Counted from the first letter of the stretch, positions 27,592 through 35,705 are shown. The stretch is DNA of 64,000 nucleotides from Paludibacteraceae bacterium (GCA_017417025.1 JAFPZY010000047.1:1-64000); one strand, 5' to 3'. Translations and numbers: made by a program. Notes: generated from the letters alone by a model not told the origin.

Positions 27592-29499
27592 ATGAAAAGG
27601 AAACTTCTTTTAGCAGCAATGATGCTGTCAATGGGTCTGTCGCTCTCCGCTGAAAGCGGTACATGCGGTAAAAACCTCACATGGGATTTGACGGACGGTG
27701 TGCTGACTATCAGCGGTACAGGGGAGATGTGGGATTATTCTTTTGATGATATGGGTGTTGTTTATACCCCGTGGATTTCTTCTTGCTCCTCTGTGACATC
27801 CGTAGTTATCGGCAACAGCGTGACAAGCATCGGAAATTTTGCTCTCTATGGATGCAGCAATCTGACCTCTGTCACCATCCCTAACAGTGTGACAAGCATT
27901 GGACATTATGCTTTCTATGGTTGCTGCAGTCTGACATCTGTCACCATCCCTAACAGCGTGACAAACATAGGAGATAAGGCTTTCAATCTCGTTCCCAACA
28001 TTGTATATACTGGTTCAGCAACGGGTTCGCCATGTGTAGCAAGAAGTGTAAATGGATATGTGGATGGATATTTGGTATATCGTGATGCATCCAAGACCGA
28101 ATTATTGGCATGTTCTGCTGCCGCGACAGGAGAAATCATTATCCCAAACAGCGTGACAAGCATCGGAGAGTATGCTTTCACGGGTTGCAGCAAACTGACC
28201 TCCGCCACCATCCCCAACAGCGTGACAAGCATAGGACATAATGCTTTCTATAATGTTCCGAATATTGTATATAATGGCTCTAAAACAGGTTCACCATGGG
28301 GTGCAAGAAGTGTGAATGGATTTGTGGACGGGTATTGGGTTTATCGTGATGCATCCAAGGCTGAATTATTGGCATGTTCAGCTGTCGCAATAGGAGAAAT
28401 AACTATCCCCAACAGCGTGACAAGCATCGGAATTTATGCTTTCTATAATTGCAGCAGTCTGACATCTGTTACCATTCCCAACAGCGTGACAAGTATCGGA
28501 GAAATGGCTTTCGAGGGTTGCAGCAATATGACATCTGTAACCATCGGCAACAGCGTGACAAGCATCGGAAAAATGGCTTTCTATAGATGCGATAATCTGA
28601 CCTCTGTCACCATCGGTAACAGCGTGACAAGCATAGGAGACTATGCTTTTGATGGTTGCAGCAGACTGATATCTGTTATCATTGGCAACAGCGTGACAAA
28701 CATCGGATACCGTGCTTTCGCTGAATGCAGCAGTCTGACCTCCGTCACCATCCCCAACAGCGTGACAAGTATAGGGGAAAGGAGTTTCGCAAGTTGCAGC
28801 AGTCTAAAAGATGTGGTTCTCGGTGCGTCCGTGAAAATGTTGGACGAAGGTGCGTTCAGCTATTGTCGCTCAATTGAGACAATAACCTGTTATAGTATGC
28901 GCCCGCCAACGGTGAAAGACAGGGCCCTTAAGGATGTGCCATACACCACAATCGTCTATGTCGCCGCTGATGCTTATGACACATACAATATGCACGACTT
29001 CTGGGGATTATATGATGTCCGTCCGATTGGTGCTGTAGCCACCGAGACAGAGGAAGTGAAAGTCACTCCGACCGAGACCACGGCAGATGTGGCATGGCCT
29101 GCTGTGACAAGTGCTGTGACCTACGAACTTGTGATAAAAGACAAGAACGGCAATGTCATCTGCACGCTCGTATTCGATGATAAGGGACGGCTGACTTCCA
29201 TCGCATTCAACGCTCCGGCACGCGACAACGCTCCGCAGCAGACAGAGGCAGCTGGCTTCTCGTTCACGGTGACAGGATTAGAGCAGGGCACGACCTACAA
29301 CTATACCCTGACAGCCAAAGACAGCGGCGGCAAAGTCATTGACACGCAGACCGGCTCGTTCAAGACCATAGGCGGCACTGCCGTGGAGGAGGTTTCTGCT
29401 TCTGGCGAGTCCGTCCGCAAGGTGATGAAAGACGGTGTGATGTACATGGTGATGCCGGACGGGAGAATGTATGATCTGCAAGGCAAGGAAGTGAGATAA
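27592..29499 (+). CDS. BspA-like leucine-rich-repeat surface protein with Fn3-like domain
   Basis: A 635-residue secreted protein. A signal peptide (residues 1-20, ending SLSA) is followed by about 15 LRR_5/TpLRR repeats of about 23 residues built on the pattern SVTSIGxxAFxxCSxLTSV, residues about 60-430. Two copies of a longer non-LRR insert (GSxTGSPxxARSVNG..., then DASKxELLACSA) interrupt the repeats, 88 residues apart. A fibronectin-III-like domain lies at about 485-590, followed by a tail ending MYDLQGKEVR, a C-terminal pattern common in secreted Bacteroidales proteins. The family is linked to adhesion and host binding in relatives such as Tannerella BspA. The target here is unknown. Confidence 0.9.
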   Translation: MKRKLLLAAMMLSMGLSLSAESGTCGKNLTWDLTDGVLTISGTGEMWDYSFDDMGVVYTPWISSCSSVTSVVIGNSVTSIGNFALYGCSNLTSVTIPNSVTSIGHYAFYGCCSLTSVTIPNSVTNIGDKAFNLVPNIVYTGSATGSPCVARSVNGYVDGYLVYRDASKTELLACSAAATGEIIIPNSVTSIGEYAFTGCSKLTSATIPNSVTSIGHNAFYNVPNIVYNGSKTGSPWGARSVNGFVDGYWVYRDASKAELLACSAVAIGEITIPNSVTSIGIYAFYNCSSLTSVTIPNSVTSIGEMAFEGCSNMTSVTIGNSVTSIGKMAFYRCDNLTSVTIGNSVTSIGDYAFDGCSRLISVIIGNSVTNIGYRAFAECSSLTSVTIPNSVTSIGERSFASCSSLKDVVLGASVKMLDEGAFSYCRSIETITCYSMRPPTVKDRALKDVPYTTIVYVAADAYDTYNMHDFWGLYDVRPIGAVATETEEVKVTPTETTADVAWPAVTSAVTYELVIKDKNGNVICTLVFDDKGRLTSIAFNAPARDNAPQQTEAAGFSFTVTGLEQGTTYNYTLTAKDSGGKVIDTQTGSFKTIGGTAVEEVSASGESVRKVMKDGVMYMVMPDGRMYDLQGKEVR

Positions 29500-29520
29500 C
29501 CGTTTTCTATAAGCCACACT

Positions 29521-29577
29521 CCGATGCATCCGGCATCGGCATAAGAAAGCGCACGGAACTCAAAAGGGAGCCGTGCG
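29521..29577. terminator. Two hairpins between convergent genes
   Basis: ccgatgc/gcatcgg (29521-29527 with 29533-29539) and cgcacgg/ccgtgcg (29550-29556 with 29571-29577, with an inner ctc/gag) follow the BspA-like gene and precede the 3' end of the minus-strand ATPase gene. Neither has a strong T-run; they may act as a bidirectional terminator. Confidence 0.5.
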
Positions 29578-29618
29578 TGCTTCTGTCGAACATATTTCTA
29601 AAAGGCGGGGGACAATGG

Positions 29619-30734
29619 TTATGCACGCAGCCAGGTATCAAGAACAGGGTCGGCTATATAGATGCCATCCATGCGCCGCTCAATCAGTTCCTTGTTGGTC
29701 AGCACACTGATAAGACGGGTGACATTGGACTTTGTGCCGAGATTGTAACTCTCAAGGATGTCCTGTGAGGTGAAGTCCTTATGCACACCACCCGCGACGG
29801 CACGAAGGAAATTCATCTGATAAGTAGTCAGTCCGTCTATCTGCTGCATGAACAGTGCGGTGTTGTGATGTATCAAGTCACGCATGGAGACTTGCAATAT
29901 CTCGTCGGTCACTTCCGTTTCCGTATTAAGCAGCACATTCCATGCCAATTGCTGAACGTATGACGAATGATTATGTACCATCTCACAAATACGGGCGGCA
30001 TGCTGTGTGCTAATCGTCTTGTTCTTTTTAGCGAAATGCGAACAGATAAAAGGCACCCAGTCCTCTGTTGGAATAGGCTCCAGATAGATTGTGTCGCCGA
30101 ATTGATAGAACGGCATACGCTTGCTCTGGAAGATTTCAGTGAGCAGATGCTTTTTGCTGCCAAACAGACAATACGAGACATTGCGTTGCAACTGCCATAC
30201 ACCACGCATGCGCTTTTGCACCGTAAGTGAATCCGGGAATTCGCCCACCTGCTGGAACTCATCAATACAAACCACGATGTGCCTGCCTGTCTTTTGAGAA
30301 ATAACTTCAGGCAGCGACAGGATTTCTTCGGGAGCGTAATCTTTGGGAGTGATACCTAATGAAAGAGAATAATCGGCAACCGGATCCGGAGAGAAAGTGA
30401 TTTTCGGGGAAATACGTACCAGAAAATCCTTGATATTCTTCATTACAAGATCGGCTTGCGAGGCGGTTTGCCTCATAAGAGCCTCAGCAAACCGGTTGTA
30501 AAAATCATACTCACTCCGGCAATCGTATATATCCATATAGACCACCTTCACCAAATCTTCGTTCACTTGCTTATGCACGTGCTTGACAAGAGATGTCTTC
30601 CCCATGCGTCGTGGAGAAATAAGGATTACATTCACGCCGTTTTCAAAGTCCATTTTCAGGCGGCGTGTCTCTTTCACACGGTCGGTGAAATTGTCTCCAT
30701 CGACAAACATTCCATAGACAAAACTCTTATCCAT
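29619..30734 (-). CDS. AAA ATPase of the archaeal-ATPase (PF01637-like) type with C-terminal winged helix
   Basis: A 371-residue STAND/AAA-like ATPase. Walker A is SPRRMGKTS at about residues 40-48, and Walker B is VVCIDEFQQVGEF near 155. The middle contains GVWQLQRNVSYCLFGSKKHLL. The C-terminal 75 residues look like a winged-helix domain (FTSQDILESYNLGTKSNVTRLISVLTNKEL, split by the family gap). The start chosen, ATG 30734, lies 26 bp after a perfect promoter; an upstream ATG would place the promoter inside the gene. Two palindromic sites overlap the promoter, so self-regulation is plausible. Such ATPases are common accessory genes in Bacteroidales and their role is unknown. Confidence 0.85.
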   Translation of the reverse strand: MDKSFVYGMFVDGDNFTDRVKETRRLKMDFENGVNVILISPRRMGKTSLVKHVHKQVNEDLVKVVYMDIYDCRSEYDFYNRFAEALMRQTASQADLVMKNIKDFLVRISPKITFSPDPVADYSLSLGITPKDYAPEEILSLPEVISQKTGRHIVVCIDEFQQVGEFPDSLTVQKRMRGVWQLQRNVSYCLFGSKKHLLTEIFQSKRMPFYQFGDTIYLEPIPTEDWVPFICSHFAKKNKTISTQHAARICEMVHNHSSYVQQLAWNVLLNTETEVTDEILQVSMRDLIHHNTALFMQQIDGLTTYQMNFLRAVAGGVHKDFTSQDILESYNLGTKSNVTRLISVLTNKELIERRMDGIYIADPVLDTWLRA

Positions 30735-30759
30735 AATCACATGCTTTTTGAAACCGGCT

Positions 30760-30791
30760 GCAAAGATACGCCAAAAAAACGAAGTACACAA
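30760..30791 (-). promoter_or_regulatory. Promoter of the 29619-30734 ATPase gene
   Basis: On the minus strand TTG (30791 to 30789), a 20-bp spacer and TATCTTTGC (30768 to 30760). The -33 TTG lies inside the first palindromic site (30787-30798). Confidence 0.8.
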
Positions 30792-30813
30792 GTTTGTGGA
30801 CCACAATTTTGTG
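30787..30813. promoter_or_regulatory. Two tandem palindromic operator candidates (CACAA-NN-TTGTG)
   Basis: cacaagtttgtg (30787-30798) and cacaattttgtg (30802-30813) are both palindromes with 5-bp arms CACAA/TTGTG and a 2-bp centre, placed 15 bp apart. The first covers the -33 element of the ATPase promoter, which is where a repressor would act. Confidence 0.65.
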
Positions 30814-31242
30814 AACTTTGTGTTTTTTTGAGATTAAAGTGTGTTTTATCGCACAAAAACAATCAGAATAACAACCACTGCCATACCGGAACAGCGGAAA
30901 TCGGCCCTTGCTCTGTGTTGTATGTCTTGAGATGTCGAAGGTGATAATGACACACTGCCAATATAGTTATACAGCCATTGTTATACACGCCAATCATCGT
31001 CCGACTAAAGAGGCATTTACAGATGAGATAAAAAATAAGATTAAAGAGTTCTTGTCTTAACCCGTTGGCGGAATAAAAACAGGTAAGGAGAAACAAGCAT
31101 TGAAGTGTTGATGTTAATGAGATAAAAAGCGCACTTGGATCAAGATCCGCTGTGGAGATACAGAAAAATCTGCGATTCTGTGTGAAACCAGTCAATCGGG
31201 TAAGTGGCAGAAATGCCGCTTGCTTTTTATTCTTTAATGCCC
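30814..31242. other. Intergenic region between divergent ATPase genes; possible gene remnant
   Basis: No full gene. A short plus-strand frame, 30932-31060 (42 codons), has a protein-like end (TKEAFTDEIKNKIKEFLS) and could be the 3' remnant of a lost gene, but nothing upstream continues it. The rest is A+T-rich without a feature I recognise, up to the repeats at 31243. Confidence 0.35.
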
Positions 31243-31323
31243 ATTCCCTCATAAAAATGTGGTTTTTTCAAATTATTCCCTCATAAAAATGCATTTTTTC
31301 TTGTACATTCGCTCATAAAAGTG
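31243..31323. repeat. Three 17-bp iterons at 32-bp spacing upstream of the DUF4143 ATPase
   Basis: attccctcataaaaatg occurs at 31243-31259 and 31275-31291, and a close form, attcgctcataaaagtg, at 31307-31323. Start-to-start distance is exactly 32 bp both times, close to three helical turns. The third copy fills most of the spacer between the -33 and -7 elements of the next promoter. Confidence 0.9.
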
Positions 31324-31331
31324 TAATTTTG
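31301..31331 (+). promoter_or_regulatory. Promoter of the DUF4143 ATPase gene
   Basis: TTG at 31301-31303, 20-bp spacer, TAATTTTG at 31324-31331. The start codon is 24 bp downstream. Iteron 3 (31307-31323) is inside the spacer, so a protein bound there would block RNA polymerase. Confidence 0.8.
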
Positions 31332-31355
31332 CAGCCGGATTTTAACAGCAAGCCT

Positions 31356-32666
31356 ATGAAACGTCTTATTTATCAGCGGTTATTACAATGGAAAAATGAT
31401 TCACGGCACAAGCCTCTCATACTTCTCGGCGCACGGCAGGTGGGAAAGACGTATGTGCTCAATCAGTTCGGCAAGGCAGAGTTTGAGAACTACGTGTATA
31501 TCAATTGTCATAATAACGATTTTACGGAATCCCTTTTCCGGACTTTTGACATAGAGCGCATTCTGACAGACATAGAGCGTTATACCGACCGGAAAATAGT
31601 GGCAGGCAAGACCTTGCTCGTCTTTGACGAGATACAGGAAGTGTTCAACGGTATCGCGTCCCTCAAATATTTCTATGAAAACATGCCTCAATTGCATGTA
31701 GCGGTGGCAGGCTCCTTGTTGGGCATCACGCTCCATGAAGGCGAGAGTTTTCCTGTCGGCAAAGTCGATATGCTGAAGATGTACCCGATGACATTCATGG
31801 AATATTTGACGGCTTGCGGCAAACAAGGCATAGTGGAGGCACTCTGGCAGAATGACTGGAGAACCGTCGAATTAGAGCGGGAATATCTGACTAACCGATT
31901 ACGGGAATACTATTTTACAGGCGGTATGCCGGAGGCGGTAAACGAATTCCTGACAAGTGGCGACACTAAAAAGACACGGCAGGTACAACTCAACATAATT
32001 GAAGCATACATCCGCGACATGAGCAAGCACACCACTGTTATGACCCAGCGCATTCATCAGATATGGGAGAGTATTCCCGCACAGCTGGCAAAAGAAAACA
32101 AGAAGTTTATTTTTGGTATGCTAAAAAAAGGCGCGCGTGCGGCGGATTTTGAACTGGCACTGCAATGGCTTATTGATGCCGGTTTGATTTACAAAGTGGA
32201 GCGTTGCAAAGAGCCGCAGATGCCGCTAAAGTTCTATGCCGACAGTTCGGCTTTCAAAATATACCTGCTTGATGTCGGTCTGCTGGCGGCTATGGCGCAG
32301 ACGCAGCCGAAGGATATTTTATTGGGTAATAATGTGTTCTCGGAGTTCAAAGGGGCTTTCTCGGAGAATTATGTTCTGGAACAACTGCGCCCTCAAGACG
32401 ACACCAGCACTTATTATTTCAGCAAGGACAATTCGCAGTTGGAAATAGATTTTCTTGTGCAGTGTGCAGGACGGATTATTCCGCTCGAGGTCAAAGCGGA
32501 AGAGAACGTGAAGAGCAAATCCCTGCGCACTTTTGTTCAGGAGCAAAATCCGGAGATGAAAGGTTTGCGCATTTCTATGAAGCAATATATTGACCAGGAA
32601 TGGATGGAAAACATACCGCTTGTTGCTGTAGAAGCATATATAAAGAATCTCACCCAACCGGCATAA
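31356..32666 (+). CDS. AAA ATPase with DUF4143 domain
   Basis: A 436-residue protein of the AAA_14 plus DUF4143 family. Walker A is LGARQVGKT at about residues 24-32, and Walker B is LLVFDEIQEV near 90. The segment MYPMTFMEYL near 145 and FTGGMPEAV near 185 are typical family landmarks. The C-terminal part contains QLEIDFLVQ...PLEVKAEE at about 372-390, resembling a PD-(D/E)XK nuclease-like core. I choose ATG 31356, which lies 24 bp after the promoter; an in-frame start at 31329 would lie inside the -7 region. The biological role of the family is unknown; phage or toxin-antitoxin links have been suggested only by context. Confidence 0.9.
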   Translation: MKRLIYQRLLQWKNDSRHKPLILLGARQVGKTYVLNQFGKAEFENYVYINCHNNDFTESLFRTFDIERILTDIERYTDRKIVAGKTLLVFDEIQEVFNGIASLKYFYENMPQLHVAVAGSLLGITLHEGESFPVGKVDMLKMYPMTFMEYLTACGKQGIVEALWQNDWRTVELEREYLTNRLREYYFTGGMPEAVNEFLTSGDTKKTRQVQLNIIEAYIRDMSKHTTVMTQRIHQIWESIPAQLAKENKKFIFGMLKKGARAADFELALQWLIDAGLIYKVERCKEPQMPLKFYADSSAFKIYLLDVGLLAAMAQTQPKDILLGNNVFSEFKGAFSENYVLEQLRPQDDTSTYYFSKDNSQLEIDFLVQCAGRIIPLEVKAEENVKSKSLRTFVQEQNPEMKGLRISMKQYIDQEWMENIPLVAVEAYIKNLTQPA

Positions 32667-32890
32667 CACAAAGAACAGACAAAGCAACGCGGATGTGGCT
32701 AAACCGGCATTAAATATCGGTCCATATCCACCGCACGATAGTGGAGGAAACTGAACACGGCGAACTCATTTTGAGAAACCGAACACACGTTTCCCCTGTA
32801 TCGTATCTTTGCACCGAATTTGAACGACAAAGACTATAAGTCTAAAATGCCATAGAGAATAAGTCACTTACAAAGAAAATTGCATTTTTT

Positions 32891-32952
32891 TGAAAAAAAG
32901 TTGCTTTTGAGGTGATAGATTTCGGCATTTTTTTGACTTATATATGGAGGGG
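32891..32952 (+). repeat. 62-bp dispersed repeat, copy A
   Basis: This stretch (starting tgaaaaaaagttgctttt, ending cttatatatggagggg) matches the minus strand of 59312-59373 at 55 of 62 positions. Four of the seven differences cluster at bases 33-37 of the unit. Here it lies between the DUF4143 ATPase gene and heptamer element A. Confidence 0.9.
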
Positions 32953-32958
32953 CATGGA

Positions 32959-33090
32959 TAATTGAAGGCTTTTAGTCGAAAGTCAAAAGTCAAAAGTCGA
33001 AAGTCAAAAGTCGAAAGTCGAAAGTCAAAAGTCAAAAGTCGAAAGCCACAGCGGACACAACAACCGCAGGCAGGATGCCTGCGTACCCGG
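32959..33090. repeat. Heptamer-repeat element, copy A
   Basis: Ten heptamers of agtcRaa (32974-33043) are framed by a left end containing aattgaaggctttt and a right end with cagcggacacaacaaccgc and gatgcctgcgtacccgg. Copy B (33529-33653) has the same two ends but nine heptamers of the form RgYcgaa. Confidence 0.9.
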
Positions 33091-33386
33091 ATTCGTACTC
33101 CGGGGGCAGTAACAGTCAAGAGGCTCAGTTTTGATGTCTTTTGCATATTGTCCTGTTGCTATCGGGGGAAAAGGATATTTTGTAGAGAAGAGGAAGAAAA
33201 AGTATCGCATTTGTGTAAAATATCGAAGTCTGAAGGCGTAAAGGAGAAAGACAAAGTCCATAAATCAATGGGCGTAAAGTTTATGCTATTATACACGGAA
33301 AGCGATGCAGAAAATATTACACGTATGAAGCAATGCAGAAAAAGTCGGCAGAGAGGGGAAAAGTTGAAAAAAAGTGAGTAAAAAAT

Positions 33387-33418
33387 TTGGAAAAACGTTA
33401 ATTTTGTTGTAACTTTGC
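33387..33418 (+). promoter_or_regulatory. Probable promoter of the lysine-fermentation cluster
   Basis: TTG at 33387-33389, 20-bp spacer, TAACTTTGC at 33410-33418. The next gene is atoD at 33713, giving a leader of about 290 nt that contains the whole heptamer element B. I see no riboswitch (neither lysine nor cobalamin box) in this leader. Confidence 0.75.
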
Positions 33419-33528
33419 AGGCGCAAAAAAGAGGTGTTCTCCACGCCAAAAGCAGACATGTTGCCTTGTGTAAGCAAAAGCGGTGTTTCGGCGCACAAAG
33501 TGCAATAAAAAACGGCGCGGACAGTGGA

Positions 33529-33653
33529 CAATTGAATACTTTTAGTCGAAAGTCGAAGGTCGAAAGTCGAAAGCCGAAAGCCGAAAGCCGAAAGCCGAAG
33601 GTCGAAAGCCGCAGCGGACACAACAACCGCGGGGTAGATGCCTGCGTACCCGG
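33529..33653. repeat. Heptamer-repeat element, copy B, in the atoD leader
   Basis: Nine heptamers (agtcgaa, ggtcgaa or agccgaa; 33544-33606) are framed by acaattgaatactttt on the left and cagcggacacaacaaccgc ... gatgcctgcgtacccgg on the right. It is in the same orientation as copy A, 570 bp away, and would be transcribed as part of the atoD leader. Confidence 0.9.
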
Positions 33654-33712
33654 CGGACAATTGACAATACATAGCAGAACAGTCTAAATAACAACAAAAC
33701 AAAATACAGATT

Positions 33713-34363
33713 ATGAACAAAATCATTTCTTTGCAAGAAGCAGTCGCAAAAGTGCATGACGGCATGACCGTGATGTTCGGCGGCTTTCTGGGTAACGGCA
33801 GTCCGACCCAGATAACCGATGCTCTGGTGGAAAAAGGCGTAAAAGACCTGACAATCATCGCCAATGACACGGCTTTTGACAACATTGCCCACGGCAAGCT
33901 TGTGGCCAATCACCAGGTCAAACGCGCGATAGTATCGCACACGGGTACGAACAAAGAGACCGCTATTCAGAAGAATGCCGGCACACTGATAGTGGACTAT
34001 GTTCCGCAGGGGACCCTGGCAGAACGCATCCGCGCCAAAGGTGCAGGTCTGGGCGGCGTACTGACCCCGACAGGCATCGGCACCATAATGGCCGAGGGCA
34101 AAGAAGTAATAAAAATAGACGGCAAAGACTATCTGCTTGAGAAGCCGTTAGGCGCAGACATAGCCATCTTGCGCGCCAACATAGTGGACGAAGACGGCAA
34201 CATGGTGTTCTTAGGGACCACCCAGAACTTCAACCCCCTGATGGCGACAGCCGCCGACTATGTGATAGTGGAGGCGGAGAAACTGGTGAAGCGCGGAGAG
34301 ATAGCCCCCGAGCAGGTGCATGCAAGCGGGATATATGTGGATGCGATATACGTGGAGGAGTGA
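33713..34363 (+). CDS. atoD: Butyrate-acetoacetate CoA-transferase, alpha subunit
   Basis: A 216-residue class I CoA-transferase alpha subunit. It has the family N-terminal glycine-rich strand VMFGGFLGNGSP and the segments GTLAERIRAKGAGLGGVLTP and DIAILRAN. With AtoA it moves CoA from butyryl-CoA to acetoacetate, giving butyrate and acetoacetyl-CoA, the last step of lysine fermentation. The beta subunit gene is not adjacent but 8.7 kb downstream (43105-43761), with the aminomutase and cleavage genes between. It is the first gene after the cluster promoter. Confidence 0.94.
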   Translation: MNKIISLQEAVAKVHDGMTVMFGGFLGNGSPTQITDALVEKGVKDLTIIANDTAFDNIAHGKLVANHQVKRAIVSHTGTNKETAIQKNAGTLIVDYVPQGTLAERIRAKGAGLGGVLTPTGIGTIMAEGKEVIKIDGKDYLLEKPLGADIAILRANIVDEDGNMVFLGTTQNFNPLMATAADYVIVEAEKLVKRGEIAPEQVHASGIYVDAIYVEE

Positions 34364-34364
34364 T

Positions 34365-34392
34365 AATTGACAATTGATAATTGACAATTTTA
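34365..34392. repeat. AATTGAY heptamers filling the atoD-kal gap
   Basis: aattgac, aattgat, aattgac and a degenerate aatttta run from 34365 to 34392, directly after the atoD stop and up to the kal start codon. The kal ribosome-binding region therefore consists of this repeat. Confidence 0.85.
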
Positions 34393-34781
34393 TGGAATAC
34401 AGGACAAAACTGAGACTCCGCATGAGCGCGAAAGACGCTCACTACGGCGGTAACCTTGTAGATGGTGCGCACATGGTTCACCTCTTTGGTGATGTAGCCA
34501 CCGAGTTGTTGATAATGCGTGACGGCGACGAAGGTCTCTTCCGCGCCTACGACCAGATAGACTTCCTCGCCCCCGTTTATGCAGGCGACTACATTGAAGC
34601 GGAAGGTTGGATAGACAAAGAAGGCAACACGAGCCGCCACATGAAGTTCGAGGCAAGGAAAGTGGCAGTAGCCCGCCCCGACATCTCTCCGTCCGCAGCC
34701 GACGAGCTGGACGAGCCCATAGTTGTCTGCCGCGCCAGCGGGACATGCGTGACCCCGAAAGACTGCCAGAGACGAGGATAA
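34392..34781 (+). CDS. kal: 3-aminobutyryl-CoA ammonia-lyase
   Basis: A 129-residue hotdog-fold enzyme that eliminates ammonia from L-3-aminobutyryl-CoA to give crotonyl-CoA. The length and the pattern [27 protein letters not shown] near the N-terminus (here [20 protein letters not shown]) and [16 protein letters not shown] match Kal of fusobacteria and clostridia. ATG 34392 is chosen over 34374, which lies within the AATTGAY repeat. It lies between atoD and kce, with AATTGAY heptamers in both gaps and no Shine-Dalgarno sequence. Confidence 0.9.
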   Translation: MEYRTKLRLRMSAKDAHYGGNLVDGAHMVHLFGDVATELLIMRDGDEGLFRAYDQIDFLAPVYAGDYIEAEGWIDKEGNTSRHMKFEARKVAVARPDISPSAADELDEPIVVCRASGTCVTPKDCQRRG

Positions 34782-34814
34782 TTGATAATTGACAATTGAT
34801 AATTGATAATCGAT
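34780..34814. repeat. AATTGAY heptamers filling the kal-kce gap
   Basis: Five heptamers in exact phase: aattgat, aattgac, aattgat, aattgat, aatcgat. The kce start codon follows 5 bp later. The heptamer period matches the atoD-kal gap. Confidence 0.88.
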
Positions 34815-34819
34815 ATTTC

Positions 34820-35647
34820 ATGGACAAACTGATTATCACAGCCGCTATATGCGGCGCAGAGGTGACGAAGGAACAGAACCCCAATGTTCCTTATACAGTG
34901 GAAGAAATAGTGCGTGAGGCCAAGGCCGCCCATGACGCGGGTGCCGCCATAGTCCACCTGCATGTCCGCCGCGACGACGGCACCCCCACCCAGGACCGCG
35001 CCCGCTTCCAGGAATGCACCGAGGCTATACTGAAAGTGTGCCCTGATGTGATACTGATTCCCTCTACAGGCGGAGCCGTCGGCATGACTCCGGACGAGCG
35101 TCTGCAGTCCACCGATACTACCCCCGTGCCGGAGATGGCGACTCTGGACTGCGGCACATGCAACTTCGGCGACGAGATATTCGACAACACTATGCCCACA
35201 ATGCGCGCTTTCGGCAAACGCATGCTTGAGCGCGGCATCAAACCCGAATACGAGTGCTTCGAGATGGGTCATTTGGACACCATACTGACAATGGCGCGCA
35301 AAGGTCAGGTGCCTGGTGCGCCGATGCAGTTCAACTTCGTGCTGGGTGTTCCCGGCTGCACTCCCGCCACAGTGGACAACCTGTGCTGGTTGGTGAACAA
35401 GATTCCCGCCGGCTCGACATGGACGGTGACAGGCGTAGGCCGCAGTGCCTTCCCGATGGCTGCCGCTGCTATCGCTATGGGCGGCAACGTGCGCGTGGGC
35501 TTTGAGGACAACCTCTACCTGAGCAAAGGCGTGCTTGCCAAGTCTAACGGCGAACTGGTTGAGAAAGTGGTGCGCCTCGCCAAAGAACTGGGGCGCGAGA
35601 TAGCCACCAGCGACGAGGCCCGCGAAATACTGGGACTGAAGAAATAA
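34820..35647 (+). CDS. kce: 3-keto-5-aminohexanoate cleavage enzyme
   Basis: A 275-residue zinc-dependent beta-keto acid cleavage enzyme (BKACE, formerly DUF849). It cleaves 3-keto-5-aminohexanoate with acetyl-CoA into acetoacetate and 3-aminobutyryl-CoA. The metal-binding HLHVR motif is at residues 46-50 (His46, His48), and the Glu of GFEDNLYL lies near residue 230, matching the third ligand of characterised Kce. The length fits (about 272). ATG 34820 is chosen; an upstream ATG at 34796 lies in the heptamer repeat. It is between kal and kdd, consistent with the pathway. Confidence 0.95.
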   Translation: MDKLIITAAICGAEVTKEQNPNVPYTVEEIVREAKAAHDAGAAIVHLHVRRDDGTPTQDRARFQECTEAILKVCPDVILIPSTGGAVGMTPDERLQSTDTTPVPEMATLDCGTCNFGDEIFDNTMPTMRAFGKRMLERGIKPEYECFEMGHLDTILTMARKGQVPGAPMQFNFVLGVPGCTPATVDNLCWLVNKIPAGSTWTVTGVGRSAFPMAAAAIAMGGNVRVGFEDNLYLSKGVLAKSNGELVEKVVRLAKELGREIATSDEAREILGLKK

Positions 35648-35705
35648 CCACGGGGCGGCAGTCCGCTCCCGACAACAACAAAACAACCTAAAAAAACATA
35701 CAACT

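Larger units (their letters stand above)
32667..33386. other. Gene-free repeat region upstream of the lysine cluster
   Basis: No gene is supported. It contains one copy of a 62-bp dispersed repeat (32891-32952), one copy of a heptamer-repeat element (32959-33090), and about 300 bp of A+T-rich sequence with no feature that I recognise. A TATCTTTGC at 32804-32812 has no TTG at the right distance and no gene behind it. Confidence 0.6.

Noticed and set aside
32804..32812. TATCTTTGC as a promoter -7 element
   Set aside because: No TTG lies 20 bp upstream and no gene follows before the repeat region.
32974..33606. Heptamer blocks as a possible CRISPR array
   Set aside because: Repeat units are 7 bp and contiguous with no spacers, and no cas gene is present.
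33419..33712. A lysine or cobalamin riboswitch in the atoD leader
   Set aside because: I looked for the conserved lysine-riboswitch core and the cobalamin box; neither is visible. The leader is dominated by the heptamer element.
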